DNA of 64,000 nucleotides from an uncultured SAR86 cluster bacterium (GTDB lineage: Bacteria; Pseudomonadota; Gammaproteobacteria; Magnimaribacterales; D2472): assembly GCA_902547295.1 (NCBI GenBank), contig CACCNJ010000004.1, positions 23,902 through 87,901 of the forward strand. The letters run 5' to 3'. The notes below the pieces were generated by a model. That model saw nothing but the letters and a program-made list of their open reading frames with translations. It was not told the DNA's origin and ran no database searches. Positions 62,293-64,000 of this stretch are shown piece after piece. Made by a program: the position numbers and the translations under genes. Positions within the stretch are counted from its first letter, which is position 1, and each line of letters begins with the position of its first letter.

Positions 62293-62694
62293 ATGAAAGT
62301 TAAAAATAAAGTTATGCCCAACGAAGATCAAATAAATGGTTTTTTGGAAAATTCTGAAATTGGACCTATATCAATGGTGAATTTACTTAAATATAAAGAT
62401 AAAGCCGAATATGATGATGGTCGTGATACTAATCTAACAGGAGAAGAGGCATATGGTCTTTACGCTGCTGAAGTAATAAATTTCGTTGAAAAGTATGGTG
62501 GTGAATTTGTTTTTGCAGGTAAAGTTACTAGATTAATGTTAGGTGAGGTTGAGGATTTATGGGATGCTGTTGCAATTGCTAAATATCCTAGCAGAAAAGC
62601 AATGTTTGATATGACAATGGATCCGGGATATCAAAAGATTCATGTTCATAGAGATGCGGGATTAGAGGGTCAGCTTAATATAGAAACAATCTAA
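62293..62694 (+). CDS. DUF1330 family protein (second)
   Basis: The 133-aa protein has LENSEIGPISMVNLLKYKDKAEYDDGRDTNLTGEEAYGLYA, typical of the longer DUF1330/NIPSNAP-like proteins, followed by WDAVAIAKYPSRKAMFDMTMDPGYQKIHVHRDAGLEG. No catalytic residues are established for the family. A TATAAT at 62243-62248 is upstream. The metallo-beta-lactamase-fold gene begins 4 bp after the stop. Confidence 0.85.
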   Translation: MKVKNKVMPNEDQINGFLENSEIGPISMVNLLKYKDKAEYDDGRDTNLTGEEAYGLYAAEVINFVEKYGGEFVFAGKVTRLMLGEVEDLWDAVAIAKYPSRKAMFDMTMDPGYQKIHVHRDAGLEGQLNIETI

Positions 62695-62698
62695 AAAT

Positions 62699-63751
62699 AT
62701 GAAAAAAATATTAATTTTTATAAGTTTTATCGTTTCAATATTTATTATTGGTCTAGTATCAATAAACTCGCATTCGGTTCAAGACAGAATTTTAAATATT
62801 GGTATACAAAATATTCTTTTTAGTGCAGAACCTTTTTTAGATAAGGAAGATTCATTAAAAGTTGTTATTTGTGGTTCGAGGTCACCACTTCCATCTCCTG
62901 GGCGAGCAGAATCATGTGTTCTTGTAGAAGCTGGTAATGACATATATATTTTTGATATGGGTAATGGAAGTGTTAATAATCTTCAAGAATTTCAGGTCCC
63001 ATGGACAAATGTTAAAGCAGTCTTAATTACTCATATGCACTCAGATCATATGGCAGATTTACCTGATGCCCATCTTCAGTCTTGGATTCAAGGAAGAAAT
63101 TCACCATTAATGGTATACGGACCAGAAGGAATAAATCTTGTTACTAAAGGATTTGAGTTAGCTTACTCAGCAGATTATCAGTATAGAAATGAACATCATG
63201 GTGACGAAATTTTACCAATGAGTGTATCTGGATTTAATGCAGTCGAAATAATTGATAATGAATTAATTCCAAATGATACGCCAGGATTAGAAATATTGCC
63301 TTTTGTAGTTGATCATCATCCTGTTAATTCATCATTCGGTTTTAAAGTATCCTATAAAGGAAGAACAGTTGTTATAAGTGGAGACACTATTCATGATGGG
63401 AGTGTTCAAAAGTATTCACAAGACATAGATTTATTAGTTCATTCTGCTATATCAATAGATATTGTTGAAAGGATGAGAAAAGTCGCCCCAACACCTCAAT
63501 TTGACAAAATTTTATTCGATATTCAGGATTATCACACCAAAATAAGGGAAGCAGGTGAAATTGCTAGAGATGCTAATGTAAAACATTTGCTCATTTACCA
63601 TTCCATACCAACACCTCGAAATACCGTAATGGAAAGAGTATTTTTTAGACCTATAGAAGGTATATATGAAGACTATACTCTTTCAGACGATGGAACTAGG
63701 GTTGTTATGCCTGTAGGTAATAATGAAATTGTTATTGATAAAATAAATTAA
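62699..63751 (+). CDS. Exported metallo-beta-lactamase-fold hydrolase (RNase Z/arylsulfatase-like)
   Basis: The 350-aa protein starts with a signal-anchor (ILIFISFIVSIFIIGLVSI). The metal motif is H112-x-H114-x-D116-H117 (ITHMHSDHMADL), followed by VVDHHPVNSSFGF, VVISGDTIHDG and LLIYHSIPTPRN, as in the RNase Z/AtsA branch of the fold. An exported location argues against RNA processing; small-molecule ester hydrolysis is more likely. The stop overlaps the next ATG by 1 bp (TAATG). Confidence 0.85.
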   Translation: MKKILIFISFIVSIFIIGLVSINSHSVQDRILNIGIQNILFSAEPFLDKEDSLKVVICGSRSPLPSPGRAESCVLVEAGNDIYIFDMGNGSVNNLQEFQVPWTNVKAVLITHMHSDHMADLPDAHLQSWIQGRNSPLMVYGPEGINLVTKGFELAYSADYQYRNEHHGDEILPMSVSGFNAVEIIDNELIPNDTPGLEILPFVVDHHPVNSSFGFKVSYKGRTVVISGDTIHDGSVQKYSQDIDLLVHSAISIDIVERMRKVAPTPQFDKILFDIQDYHTKIREAGEIARDANVKHLLIYHSIPTPRNTVMERVFFRPIEGIYEDYTLSDDGTRVVMPVGNNEIVIDKIN

Positions 63752-64000
63752 TGACACTTTTTCCTAATAAATTAAATGGAGATTACAAAGGTTCTAGATT
63801 GGCAATATATGGTCTTTATCCTATTTTTGCTTTATATATATTTAGATCACTTGTACATTTCCTTTCAGAAAATGCTGGTCTTGTTGGAATTGCAACAATA
63901 AAAGAACTTCCAATTATTGATACTATAGATCCTAATAACTTAGTTTATTTATTTGCATCGCTTTGGGGGGCTACACAGGTATCACTAACATTAGTTCTAT
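63751..64000 (+). CDS. Membrane protein, 3' partial
   Basis: The frame from ATG 63751 stays open to the window end (83 codons seen). It has two hydrophobic stretches, around GSRLAIYGLYPIFALYIFRSLVHFL and LVYLFASLWGATQVSLTLVL. The start overlaps the preceding stop by 1 bp, so it belongs to the same operon. I cannot assign a family from this fragment. Confidence 0.75.
   Translation, partial: MTLFPNKLNGDYKGSRLAIYGLYPIFALYIFRSLVHFLSENAGLVGIATIKELPIIDTIDPNNLVYLFASLWGATQVSLTLVL

Noticed and set aside
1..64000. CRISPR arrays, tRNA/rRNA genes, transposases, integrases or phage genes
   Set aside because: I looked for regularly spaced repeats, tRNA-like cloverleaf ends, rRNA cores and recombinase motifs and found none. 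AT-rich low-complexity stretches explain the short repeats seen.

Overview
The window reads as an AT-rich, gene-dense chromosome segment of a marine gammaproteobacterium. Genome streamlining, a complete Na+-NQR operon, TonB-dependent uptake, haloalkane dehalogenases and many small secreted or catabolic proteins point to a SAR86-like lineage. That placement is an inference from gene content and synteny, not a phylogeny. I see no rRNA, tRNA, CRISPR array, insertion sequence or phage gene.

1-31 kb is mostly core. It runs mltG (5' partial)-tmk-holB, a convergent SDR, grxC and an AGCS symporter; then trmA with a frame-disrupted DUF2970-like gene upstream; nfuA; csiV-like; and mfd. Across a divergent promoter from mfd come a pair of acyl-CoA dehydrogenases, gap, nqrABCDEF, apbE and a small nqrM. 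The order csiV/mfd/gap/nqr resembles the arrangement I recall from Pseudomonas, with the dehydrogenase pair added. Then follow a serine hydrolase, aceA, purB, mnmA, icd, clpS, clpA and infA.

31-48 kb is accessory and looks like one catabolic island. It holds a FAH-family hydrolase divergent from a TonB receptor; an operon of GST-like protein, extradiol-type VOC dioxygenase and RutE-like nitroreductase; an opposite operon of MhpA-like monooxygenase, TetR regulator, sulfatase and GST-like protein; a small membrane protein; an MmsA-like dehydrogenase; two alpha/beta hydrolases, one with a full haloalkane dehalogenase pentad; and a DUF1330/cytochrome b561/SRPBCC set. A 50-bp promoter element is duplicated (45/50 identical) before the membrane-protein gene and mmsA. 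It contains the pattern TAGTCA-N2-TGRNTA, which recurs as a perfect palindrome between the FAH and TonB genes. I propose these are operators of the TetR protein and that the genes form one regulon for a sulfated or otherwise substituted aromatic compound.

48-64 kb mixes secreted enzymes (cyclase, M14 peptidase, two metallo-beta-lactamase-fold proteins, cupin), cysteine synthesis (cysK, cysE), a carboxyltransferase subunit lacking its biotin domain, a second haloalkane dehalogenase and a nitronate monooxygenase-like gene. That last gene seems to start at an ATA codon behind a strong Shine-Dalgarno. The window ends inside a membrane-protein gene.

Several genes (grxC, gap, infA, mfd, the MhpA-like gene) have a -10-like hexamer 6-7 nt before the start codon, which suggests leaderless transcripts.
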